Below are positions 19,215 through 29,271 of a stretch of 32,861 nt of DNA, piece by piece (position 1 is the first letter of the stretch; the number at the start of each line of letters is the position of its first letter). The notes beneath the pieces were generated by a model, which was given only the letters and a program-made list of their open reading frames with translations, made no database searches and was not told the origin of the DNA. Source of the stretch: Nemertoderma westbladi (lineage: Eukaryota; Xenacoelomorpha; Nemertodermatida; Nemertodermatidae); assembly GCA_032718475.1 (NCBI GenBank), contig JAUCBJ010005040.1, forward strand, positions 1-32,861, written 5' to 3'. The position numbers and the translations under genes were made by a program.

Positions 19215-20418
19215 ATGCAGTGTGTATTGTTGGGATTGCCGCGGGCACTTGGTTTTGGTGGGGTGCTGCGGGCAGTGGGTTTCGGTGAGGTGCCGCGGGC
19301 AGTGGATTTTGGTGGGGTGCCGCGAGCAGCGGGTTTTGGTGGGGTGCCACGGGCAGTTGGTTTTGGTGGAGTGCCGCGAGCAGTGAGTTTTGGTGGGGTG
19401 TCACTGGCAGTTGGTTTTGGTGGGGTGCCGCGGGCAGTGGGTTTTGTTGCGGTGACGCGGGCAGTGGGTTTTGGTGGGTGTCGCGGGCAGTGTGTATTGT
19501 TGGGGTGCCGCAGGAATTGTGTATTATTGCGGTGCCGCGAGCAGTGGGTTTTGGTGGGGTGCCGCGGGCAGTGGGATTTGGTGAGGTGTCGCGGGCAGTG
19601 TGTATTGTTGGGGTGCCGCGGGCAGTGTGTATTGTTGGGGTGCCGCAGGAAGTGTGTATAGTTGGGGTGCCGCGAGCAGTGGGTTTGGGTGGGGTGCCGC
19701 GGGTAGTGGGTTTTGGTGAGGTGTCGCGGGCAGTGTGTATTGTTTGAGGTGCCGCGGGCAGTGTGTATTGTTGGGGTGACGCGGGCAGTGGGTTTTAGTG
19801 GGGTGCCACGGGCAGTTAGTTTTGGTTGGGTGCTGCGGGCAGTGGGTTTTGTTGGGGTGCCACGGGCAGTTGGTTTTGGTGGGGTGCCGCGGGCAGTGGG
19901 TTTTGGTGGGTGCCGCGGGCAGTGTGTATTGTTGTGATGCCGCAGGAAGTGTGTATTGTTGGGGTGCCGCGAGCAGTGGGTTTTGGTGGGGTGCCGCGGA
20001 CAGTGGGTTTTGGTGAGGTATCGCGGGCAGTGTGTATTGTTGGGGTGCCGGGGGCATTGTGTATTGTTCGGGTGCCGCAGGAAGTGTGAATTGTTGGGGT
20101 GCCGCTAGCAGTGGGTTTTGGTGGTGTGCTCTGGGCAGTGGGTTTTGGTGAGGTGTCGCGGGCGGTGTTTATTGTTGGGGTAACGCGGGCAGTGGGTTTT
20201 GGTGGGGTGCCACGGGCAGTTGGTTTTGGTGGGGTGCCGCGAGCAGTTCGTTTTGGTGGGGTGCCGCGAGCAGTGGGTTTTGGTGGGGTACCGCGGGCAG
20301 TGGGTTTTGGTGAGGTATCGCGGGCAGTGTGTATTGTTGGGGTGCCGCGGGCAGTGTGTATTGTTGGGGTGCCGCGGGCAGTGGGTTTTGGTGGGGTGCC
20401 GCGGGCAGTGCGTTTTTG
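19215..20418 (+). repeat. 27-bp GC-rich minisatellite, about 44 units
   Basis: Monomers of 27 bp share GGGGTGCCGCGGGCAGTG and come in two main types that differ in the other part (GGTTTTGGT versus TGTATTGTT). Since 27 is a multiple of three, long repetitive open frames run through on both strands with 9-residue periods. These are not taken as genes. The array is far more GC- and CpG-rich than the flanks and starts about 730 bp after the alpha-actinin stop. Confidence 0.93.
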
Positions 20419-21090
20419 TAAGCAATGACCTATTGGGGAAATAGCATATTGGGCAAGTGACTGCACCCCATATTTAGGATATTGCTGCATAGCGGCTGCA
20501 GCAACTATTAATTTGTTTACCGGTACTGTATTTGAAGTGCAGTAACCTATTAAATAGTAAGGTAGGCCTGGCCTATATTGCAATGACATTAGATTTTATT
20601 ATAGGCCGAGTTAGTAATAATATTAAAATGTTTTGAACTACATTTTTTATGCTTTTTATCTTAGTTAGGTGAATTATAATATTAGTTTGCAGAACTCAGA
20701 ATATTTAATGGTAGATAATATAATATTAAACAATAGCTACAGTAGTTTATAATTAAATTAATAATAATAATTGTATGTTATCTCTTTCATTTTGTTTAAT
20801 ATATTGGTAAAGCTATTACAATCTTTATTTATTACCTTGTAACTCGATATTCATATAATGTTAATTCAATTTATACAGTAACTGTAACATTAACTTGTAT
20901 TTCAACCACTATAAATTTCACATAGTAAGTAGTCTTATATTAATTATAATTTAATATATTTATATTGTGTATTCCACCAAAAGTATTTCAGTTTTTTTCA
21001 GAAGCATTTAATTTAATAGCACAAATTTAATTCGCCAATGTTATTATAATTATTATTAATTTAATTGCTAATTCTTATGTATAATTCTGT
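20419..21090. other. AT-rich spacer
   Basis: Very AT-rich, no supported gene, RNA or repeat beyond short AT words. Confidence 0.5.
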
Positions 21091-21101
21091 TATAATTCTG
21101 A

Positions 21102-22578
21102 GCAGCTTGGTCTAGTCGGGACATTCCTGGGATTCCAATTAGGAAGCTCTGGTTCGATCCCTAGATTGGGCAGCACTGTTTGGGCACAGTGCTTTAAATG
21201 CTGCAGCCTAGCCCAACCCTTGCTTTCATCCTTCAGTGGTCGATAAATGGGAACCAAAACTTGGGAAACGGAGTGGAAGGGTTTACTGTGGAAGATCACC
21301 CATGGTAGTGAACAGGCATTACTTTAGGAAACAGAGAGGAAGGGTTTACTGTGGAAGATCACCCATGGTGGTGAACAGGCATTCCTTTAGGAAACAGAGT
21401 TGAAGGGTTTACTGTGGAAGATAACCATGGTGGTGAATATGCATTCCTTTATGAAACAGTGTGGAAGGGTTTACTGTGGAAGATCACCTATGGTGGTGAA
21501 CAGGAATTCCTTTAGGAAACAGAATGGAAGGGTGTACTGTGGAAGATTACCCATCATGGTGGTGAACAGGCATTCCTTTAGGAAACAGAGTGGAAGGGTT
21601 TACTGTGGAAGATCACCCATAGCAGTGAACATGCATTCCTTTAGGAAACAGAATGGAAGGGTGTACTGTGGAAGATCACCCATGGTAGTGAACAGGCATT
21701 ACTTTAGGAAACAGAGAGGAAGGGTTTACTGTGGAAGATCACCTATGGTGGTGAACAGGAATTCCTTTAGGAAACAGAATGGAAGGGTGTACTGTGGAAG
21801 ATTACCCATCATGGTGGTGAACAGGCATTCCTTTAGGAAACAGAGTGGAAGGGTTTACTGTGGAAGATCACCCATAGCAGTGAACATGCATTCCTTTAGG
21901 AAACAGAATGGAAGGGTGTACTGTGGAAGATCACCCATGGTAGTGAACAGGCATTACTTTAGGAAACAGAGAGGAAGGGTTTACTGTGGAAGATCACCCA
22001 TGGTGGTGAACAGGCATTCCTTTAGGAAACAGAATGGAAGGGTGTACTGTGGAAGCTCACCCATGGTAGTGAACAGGCATTACTTTAGGAAACAGAGAGG
22101 AAGGGTTTACTGTGGAAGATCACCCATGGTGGTGAACAGGCATTCCTTTAGGAAACAGAGTGGAAGGGTTTACTGTGGAAGATCACCCATGGTGGTGAAC
22201 AGGAATTCCTTTAGGAAACAGAATGGAAGGGTGTACTGTGGAAGATTACCCATCATGGTGGTGAACACGCATTCCTTTAGGAAACAGAGTGGAAGGGTTT
22301 ACTGTGGAAGATCACCCATGGTGGTGAACAGGCATTCCTTTAGGAAACAGAGTGGAAGGTTTTACTGTGGAAGATAACCCATGGTGGTGAACAGGCATTC
22401 CTTTAGGAAACAGAGTGGAAGAGTTTACTGTGGAAGATCACCCATGGTGATGAACAGGCATTCCTTTAGGGAATTGAGTGGAAGGGTTTACTGTGGAAGA
22501 TCACCCATGGTGGTAAATTGGCATTCCTTGGCTTAATGAGCCTAATTCTCCCATTCATAATTCTGATATAATTATTAA
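21102..22578 (+). mobile_element. tRNA-headed SINE-like insertion with minisatellite
   Basis: The head at about 21102-21175 has an A-box-like TGGTCTAGTCGG (21108-21119) and a B-box GGTTCGATCCC (21151-21161) at tRNA spacing. A tRNA-unrelated part to about 21255 and a 63-bp minisatellite follow. The direct repeat TATAATTCTGA at 21091-21101 and 22579-22589 flanks the whole block, which suggests it entered as one unit or that the array grew inside a SINE. The flank is AT-rich, so the duplication could be chance. Confidence 0.55.
21255..22530 (+). repeat. 63-bp minisatellite, about 20 units
   Basis: Units read GGAAGGGTTTACTGTGGAAG, then ATCACCCATGGTGGTGAACA, then a GGCATTCCTTTAGGAAACAG part. A few are 66 bp (an extra CAT triplet). 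A four-unit block of 255 bp is repeated head to tail (anchors at 21481 and 21736), a small higher-order repeat. A 325-codon open frame (21400-22377) with a 21-residue period is a by-product of the unit length. Confidence 0.93.
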
Positions 22579-22589
22579 TATAATTCTGA

Positions 22590-22800
22590 TCACATCGGTT
22601 CCTTCTTCAGCGCATCCTCATTGCCTTCTTAATCGGCAATAATGCATCGATTCTTGGGACCATAGACCATGCAATCACAGGACTTTATGCCATCCTAGAA
22701 GACAGTGCCGCTTCTTAACTCATCGCAATCGCAAAGCCAGAAAACGTGGTCAACATCTTTGTAAAGTGTAACTAATAGAAACTCGAATAAATGATTAATT
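22590..22800 (+). other. Possible 3' terminal exon or retroposon tail
   Basis: After an acceptor-like GGTTCCTTCTTCAG (about 22598-22611) an open frame reads RILIAFLIGNNASILGTIDH and continues to TAA near 22717. AATAAA follows about 70 bp later, near 22787. The peptide is not recognised. The arrangement fits a last exon, but a retroposon tail is equally likely. Confidence 0.22.
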
Positions 22801-23184
22801 TTAATTGAAATAAACTATTATAGTATTTAATATGATCAATTATTGTTAGGAGTTATGGATGTAAAGGTAAAGTATATTTGTTTCATCATTGTTATCGTTG
22901 CACTTTCAGCAAACTTAAGTAATTTTTAGCATAAATTTCCATTAATTTATTTCGATATATAATTAATAGATTGACCTTAGGAATAAATCCATAAGAGTAC
23001 GCAAAATAAAAACATCTGTTAGACCTCTCTGCCCCAAATAGTCCCCCGATTTCCGCAATAACACCAATAGGCCCACAATCTTAAAACATTATTATAGTCT
23101 ACAATTCACAACGAATGTTAACAATTTACATGGACAAGTCTAGTCGCTGCATAAATGTTATGGGTTTGACTTTTCCGCGTTGGT
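22801..23184. other. AT-rich upstream flank
   Basis: No gene, RNA or repeat recognised; it precedes the promoter-like segment. Confidence 0.4.
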
Positions 23185-23330
23185 GTAGCCTACGCGTAGG
23201 CTACGCGTAGGCGATGGAATGCAGTTTCGCGTAGGTAAATTTGTTGCGTAGGCAACCAATGAATGAATCGAACTACAGTAGAGCCTTTATAAAAGAGAGA
23301 AATATTCAAATTTGCTCAATCCTACAAACA
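23185..23330 (+). promoter_or_regulatory. Core promoter: CCAAT, TATA box, initiator
   Basis: TATAAAAG at 23288-23295 lies 30 bp upstream of an initiator TCAATCC whose A is 23318. That is the textbook TATA-Inr distance. CCAAT is at 23256-23260, directly joined to an X-box-like GTTGCGTAGGCAAC (23243-23256). A perfect 20-bp palindrome GTAGCCTACGCGTAGGCTAC lies at 23185-23204, and the word GCGTAGG recurs several times between. The elements sit in the right order for a + strand RNA polymerase II promoter. Confidence 0.6.
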
Positions 23331-23439
23331 ATAAAGTTGTTCGGCAGTTTGGTGTGTTACGATAGTGGAGTACAGCAGCCTGCAGTAAGGCAGTAGTGCT
23401 GGTGCAGTGATGTAATATATATCTATCTTAGGCGATGCT

Positions 23440-23502
23440 ATGACTGCGGCACCGACGAAGCACATTTCCGCGCTTTTCTTTCCAACGTACGTAACGCAGC
23501 AG
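23440..23502 (+). CDS. Candidate first coding exon behind promoter
   Basis: The ATG at 23440, 122 nt after the predicted start site, opens 21 codons (MTAAPTKHISALFFPTYVTQ then Q). They end at a donor CAGCAG|GTGGGT. Two earlier ATGs are followed at once by stops (ATG TAA, ATG CTA TGA). If not spliced, the frame runs on to 23736 through repetitive sequence, which is less credible. The protein is not recognised. The downstream exon, if any, was not found. The minus strand is also open here for 80 codons. Confidence 0.3.
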
Positions 23503-23611
23503 GTGGGTGGGAATGTGGGAAGGTGGGTGTGGAGATTGATGGGAATGTGGGATGATGGGAATGTGGGAAGATTGGAAAGTGGGAAGGTAGATGGGAATGT
23601 GGGAAGGTGTG
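23503..23611 (+). repeat. G-rich degenerate repeat with GTGGGAA motifs
   Basis: Imperfect tandem of GATGGGAATGTGGGAAG-like units. The heptamer GTGGGAA, core of the Su(H)/RBPJ (Notch effector) site, occurs at 23515-23521, 23563-23569, 23579-23585 and 23599-23605. It lies within 290 bp of the predicted start site. Confidence 0.6.
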
Positions 23612-23624
23612 TGGGCCCGGATGT

Positions 23625-23900
23625 TTATTTATTGTTTTGGTTAGAAAAGCCCGCCTCTGTAACCTGCTCCTTTCCACCAATTGGTAGTTATCAACAACGT
23701 TTATTGTTTTGGTTAGAAAACCGAAACCATATATAACCTGCTCAACACACGTTTATTGTTTTGGTTATGAGGGAGGTAACAACAACATCGTTTATTGTTT
23801 GGTTTGCAAATCCCGATTATGTAAACTGCTTTATTTACTGAATTGGTAACAATATAAATTATTGTTCTGGATAAAAAGCCCGCCTCTGAAACCTGCTCGG
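23625..23900 (+). repeat. Minisatellite family, direct copy, about 5 units
   Basis: Diverged units with TTTATTGTTTTGGTTAGAAA and GTAACCTGCTCCTTTCC, the reverse complement of the 16886-17405 array. Starts lie near 23626, 23699, 23751, 23790 and 23857. The units are less regular than those of the intronic array. Confidence 0.85.
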
Positions 23901-24865
23901 TAAATAAAATATCTCGAGCTGGCCTATAGTTAGTAGTGAAAGTAATATTCTACATTATTTACAAAGCCTTGAATAATTATTAGGCCTACTATTACCACAT
24001 TCTGACATTGTAGGCTAATGACACGAAATGTGAAAATAGCTAGGTAATCGAATCATCCAACATACTGTACAGACAAGGGTTATCCAATATCCATCGCGAT
24101 CTAGGATCGGGGTCTGATCTTATCATTCACGGCATTCTGAGGAGCTGGTCCAGCACATTGTCACGTAGTGACAGAACATTGTCCGCAGGAACACTTACCG
24201 GCAACAATAAATGCACTAGGCCCTACATAAAATCTTTACAGGTTGAGTCATACAATTCAGTCTGCACTGGCACGGGCAGGGACTCTTACACTTTGCCGTG
24301 CCATTATAGGCCTACAGTAGCAATTTTTTGATATAATAAAGTGATCTTAAAATATTTGTTCTGGAACAAAATTATTTTTATATTATATGAATAGATATTA
24401 TGTTGTAGAACAAACACATTTAAAAAAAGTAACAAAAACTAGCTAGTATTAAAAATTTATACAAAGATAACATACAATAAAAAATTAACATATTAGCTAG
24501 TGCTTAGTTGCGCAAATAATAATAATATCTCACCACCGAGAGAAAGCCGCCCCAATATTAGATTATAACAACAACATTTCCATTGGGTAAGAATGTGGAG
24601 AACAGCCAGGCCCGACTCTCAATTTTTTACTTTATATTACGCGATCAATTTTCACTCATCTCGTCATGAACACAACATGTATGTAAACTTTTGATAAATT
24701 TGTTGGCTATGCGTTTGCGGCTGTTTGGGCGGGGTGTGGTAGGCCTACACTTTTCACACTGAAACATTTTGGTTGTGAAATGTTCAGGGCACAGCGATCA
24801 GAGATATTTCATATATATTTTATTATGAGAGGAAGAAGAACATACAACGTTATTTACTATATTAT
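23901..24865. other. AT-rich stretch, repeat-like words
   Basis: No gene recognised. A segment with AAAACTAGCTAGTAT at about 24434-24448 shares wording with the foldback element's flank at about 14963-14980. A TGTCACGTAGTGACA palindrome lies at about 24159-24173. Confidence 0.4.
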
Positions 24866-26592
24866 ACTAGAAAGGCATTTCCTAAAGGAAATGCAACCAC
24901 GAAGCTAAGGAAAATTAAACAAAGGGCCACAATTTGGTTTGTTGCTTAGCCTAGTTTAGTAGCATTTGCCAATAAATAACTTCTATTCCCATGGAAACTA
25001 GAGTTCTCTGGAACTGTTGGTTTTACATTTGAAAAAAGATTCAGTCCAGATTGTAGTTCAGATAACATACCGAGTTTCAGAAAATATTGTAGTTTATGTC
25101 CAAATTACCGATTTTCTATCAAAATGCATCTGTTTGCAGTGGTTGTCATGGAAACTGAAAAATAGAACAATGTAATTCGGATGCAGAATAAGTCATATAG
25201 TGGGGGTAGGTGTTGGTCCCAAGTCATAATACTATTAACTTGTGTTTCAAATGATCATTTTAGAAATTTTAACATCTGTTTAGTCTTGTTGCTATGGTAA
25301 TTGGATTGTGTAATTAACCTCGAATGGATTGTATATGGACCGTACAGATGAGTTGCAAAACCCCAAATTTATATTTATTACATTATTTTGATACAAATAG
25401 AGTATTGAATTTAGACTTGAATGATATAGACTTTAATAAACTCCAGTTACCATGGTAACAAGATATTTCTGGAATGTTTTCAGTTTCACTAAAAGTTCCA
25501 ACTAATGATCCAGATAACACATTCCCAGTTTCGTAAAATTTTATCGCGAACTCTATGTCCAAATGAGTTATCTTTGTATACAAACATCTGTTTTCAGCGG
25601 TTGTTATGGTAACTGCAAAATTAAACAATGAAATTCGGACGCAGAATAAGTCATATAGTGGGGGTAGGGGTTGGTCCCAAGACATAACACCTTAACCTTA
25701 GGCTTCAAATTAACATTTTATAAATTTTAACATCTGTTTAGTCTTGTTGCTATGGTAACAGGATTTTCTAATTAACCTCGAACCGGAATGGCTTGGATAT
25801 GGACCTTATATGAGTTGCAAAACCCCAAGTTTATATATATTACAGTTCTGCTACAAATAGAGTTATCAATATAGATTTGAATGATATAGAGTTTAATAAA
25901 CTACAGTTACCATGGTAACTAAATTTCTGGAATAATTTAAGTTTCACTAAAAGTTCCAACTAATGGTCCAGATAACACATACCCAGTTTTGTAAAATTTT
26001 ATCGTGAAGTCTATGTCCAAATGAATAAGTTTTGAATAAGAACATCTGTTTTCAGCGGTTGTCATGGTAACTGAAAAATAGAACAATGTAATTCGGATGC
26101 AGAATAAGTTATATAGTGGGGGTAGGGGTTGGTCCCAAGTCATAACACCTTAACCTTAGGCTTCAAATTAACATTTTGTAAATTTTAACATCTGTCTAGC
26201 CCGGTTGCCAAGGCAACTGGATTTTCTATTGAACCTCAATCGGCTCTGCTATGGACCTTATAGTTGTGTTGCGAAACCCCAAGTTTATATCTATTATAGT
26301 TTTCCTACAAATAGAGTTATAAATATTGACTTGAAATACATAGACTTTTTTTGAAGTCCGTTGCCATGGAAACCAGATTTTTCCTGGATATGAGACCCAT
26401 CCCACACGACGCGCCTCAATGAGTAGTACATACATGCAAAATTTCAGGGTACTTTTAAAGGCTAGTTTTTTCCCCGACCAAAAAAAACCAAATCTGCTCC
26501 ATACAAGTAAAATAGCCCACTATGAATAGACCATCTCAGCTAAGGAAAATCTTTCTTAGCGAAAGTAGTTGATTTTCCTTAGCTTCGTGGAT
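24866..26592 (+). mobile_element. Inverted-repeat element, copy 1 (3 monomers)
   Basis: 5' end ACTAGAAAGGCATTTCCTAA, containing the hairpin GCATTTCCT-AA-AGGAAATGC, then CCACGAAGCTAAGGAAAAT. The 3' end carries the inverted counterpart ATTTTCCTTAGCTTCGTGG. Just inside that 3' end is a hairpin with 13-bp arms (GCTAAGGAAAATC and its complement, about 26539-26583). The interior has three tandem monomers spaced exactly 458 bp apart (ATTCGG anchors at 25175, 25633 and 26091). No transposase is encoded. Subterminal inverted repeats, a 3' hairpin and central tandem repeats are features of Helentron-associated (HINE-like) elements; a MITE is the alternative. Confidence 0.72.
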
Positions 26593-26651
26593 GTAACTAA
26601 ATAATTGTTTTTGGGTTTGGAAGCCTCCCCAAAGAGTTGATATACGATTAT

Positions 26652-27924
26652 ACGAGAAAGGCATTTCCTAAAGGAAATGCAACCACGAAGCTAAGGAAAA
26701 TTAAACAAACGGCCACACTTTGGTTCGTTGCTTAGCCTCGTTTAGTAGCAATTGTCAATAATTAACTTCTATTCCCATGGAAACTAGAGTTCTCTGGAAC
26801 TGTTGCTTTAACCTTTGAAAAAAAATTCAGTACAAATTGTGGTTCAGATAACACATATATATACTGAGTTTCAGAAAATATTGTAGTTTATGTCCAAATT
26901 ACCGATTTTCTATCAAAATGCATCTGTTTGCAGTGGTTGTCATGGAAACTGAAAAATAGAACAATGTAATTCGGATGCAGAATAAGTCATATAGTGGGGG
27001 TAGGGGTTAGTCCCAAGTCATAATACTATTAACTTGTGCTTCAAATTATCATGTTATAAATTTTAACATCTGTTTAGACTTGTTGCTATGGTAACTGTAT
27101 TTTCTAATTAACCTCAAACGGCTTGGATATGGATCTTATAGATGAGTTGCAAAACCCCAAGTTTATATATATTACAGTTTTGCTACAAATAGAGTTATCA
27201 ATATAGATTTGAATGATATAGAGTTTAATAAACTACAGTTACCATGGTAACTAAATTTCTGGAATAATTTAAGTTTCACTAAAAGTTCCAACTAGTGGTC
27301 CAGATAACACATTCCCAGTTTTGTAAAATTTTATCGTGAAGTCTATGTCCAAATGAATAAGTTTTGAATAAAAACATATGTTTTCAGCGGTTGTCATGGT
27401 AACTGAAAAATAGAACAATGTAATTCGGATGCAGAATAAGTTATATAGTGGGGGTAGGGGTTGGTCCCAAGTCATAACACCTTGCCCTTAGGCTTCAAAT
27501 TAACATTTTATAAATTTTAACATCTGTTTATCCCGGTTGCCAAGGTAACTGGATTTTCTATTTAGCCTCAATCGGATCTGCTATGGACCTTATAGTTGTG
27601 TTGCGAAACCCCAAGTTTATATCTATTATAGTTTTCCTACAAATAGAGTTATAAATATTGACTTGAAATACATAGACTTTTTTTGAAGTCCGTTGCCATG
27701 GAAACCAGATTTTTCCTGGATATGAGACCCGGCCCAAAAGATGCGCCTCGTCGAGTAGTATATACATGCAAAATTTCAGGGTACTTTTAAAGGCTAGTTT
27801 TTTCGCCTATCAAAAAACCCCAAATCTGCCTCACACAAGTAAAATAGCCCACTATGAATAGACCATCTCAGCTAAGGAAAATCTTTCTTAGCGAAAGTAG
27901 TTGATTTTCCTTAGCTTCGTGGAT
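26652..27924 (+). mobile_element. Inverted-repeat element, copy 2 (2 monomers)
   Basis: Same ends and 3' hairpin as copy 1, starting ACGAGAAAGG with one change. It has two internal monomers (anchors 26969 and 27423, spacing 454). It starts 59 bp after copy 1 ends and is followed after 8 bp by copy 3, in the same orientation. Confidence 0.75.
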
Positions 27925-27932
27925 TTAAAATT

Positions 27933-29186
27933 ACTAGAAAGGCATTTCCTAAAGGAAATGCAACCACGAAGCTAAGGAAAATTAGACACTCTTTGACTCA
28001 TCAGTTCATTGATTTACCGAGTTAAAAGAACTCCCGGTATTGCCAAGGTAACTGGACTTTTCTAGAAATGCTGAGTTTTACATTAAGATCTAGTTTGTGG
28101 TTCCAGGTGACACATCGACTTCAAGGAAGCTTCATTGAGTAGTTTATGTGCAAAATTAATTATTAATTTGTTAAAAAGTCTGTTTGCAGTGGTTGTTAAG
28201 GTAACTGGCAAATAGAACAACGTAGATTGGATGCAGAATAAGTGATATTATGGTGGTAGGGGTTGGTCCCAAGTCATAATGCCTTTAACTTGTGTTTCTA
28301 ATTATAATTTTTTAAATTATAACATCTGTTTAGCCTGGTTACCAAGGTAACTGGATTTTCTAATTAACCACAATTGGCTCCTCTAAGGACCTTCCTTATA
28401 GTTGAGTTGGGAAACCCAATATTTATATCTAATACAGTTTTCCTACAAACAAGAGTTAAAAATATAGACTTGAATGATATTGACTTTAATAAGCTCCAGT
28501 TACCATGGTAACTAGATATTTCTGGAATGTTTTGAGTTTCACTAAAAGTTCCAACTAGTGGTCCAGATAACACATACCAGTTTTGTAAAATTTTATCGTG
28601 AAGTCTATGTCCAAATGAATAATTGTTGTATAAAAACATCTGTTTTCAGCGGTTGTCATGGTAACTGCAAAATAGAACAATCAAATTCGGACGCAGAATA
28701 AGTTATATAGTGGGGGTAGGGATTGGTCCCAAGTCATCACACCTTAACCTTAGGCTTCAAATTAACATTTTAAAAATTTTAACATCTGTTTAGCCCGGTT
28801 GCCAAGGTAACTGGATTTTCTATTTAACCTCAATTGGCTCTGCTATGGACCTTATAGTTGTGTTGAGAAACCCCAAGTTTATATGTATTATAGTTTTCCT
28901 ACAAATAGAGTTAGAAATATTGACTTGAAATACATAGACTTTTTTCTAAGTCCGTTGCCATGGAAACCAGATTTTTCCTGGATATGAGACCCATCCCACA
29001 CGACGCGCCTTGATGAGTTGTATATACATGCAAAATTTCAGGGTACTTTTAAAGGCTAGTTTTTTCACCTATCAAAAAACACTAAATCTGCTCCATACAA
29101 GTAAAACAGCCCACTATGAATAGACCATCTCAGCTAAGGAAAATCTTTCTTAGCGAAAGTAGTTGATTTTCCTTAGCTTCGTGGAT
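27933..29186 (+). mobile_element. Inverted-repeat element, copy 3 (2 monomers)
   Basis: Complete ends. The first monomer is clearly more diverged (anchor GATTGG at 28225) than the second (28685). Its 5' part after the terminal inverted repeat also differs from the other copies, so this copy is a separate subfamily or a recombinant. Confidence 0.75.
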
Positions 29187-29271
29187 TTCCATGGTCATGG
29201 TCATTCACCCGTCTTTAATTAGAAATTTGTTTGCATGAAAGACAGTTTAGTTTGGTTTTTACTGATTATTA

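Noticed and set aside
19215-20589. Many 9-residue-period open frames (up to 257 codons) on both strands
   Set aside because: A stop-free 27-bp monomer opens several frames at once; no start context, splice sites or non-repeat domain.
21400-22377. 325-codon open frame with 21-residue repeats
   Set aside because: A 63-bp minisatellite in a SINE-like insertion; no non-repetitive protein part, and unit changes do not favour silent sites by eye.
9150-22540. CRISPR array
   Set aside because: The arrays are contiguous tandem repeats without unique spacers, in an intron-bearing animal genome.
21290-24910. Link between the 63-bp minisatellite (GCATTCCTTTAGGAAA) and the element terminus GCATTTCCTAAAGGAAATGC
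   Set aside because: The likeness is about 16 bp, palindromic and limited to this motif; chance cannot be excluded.
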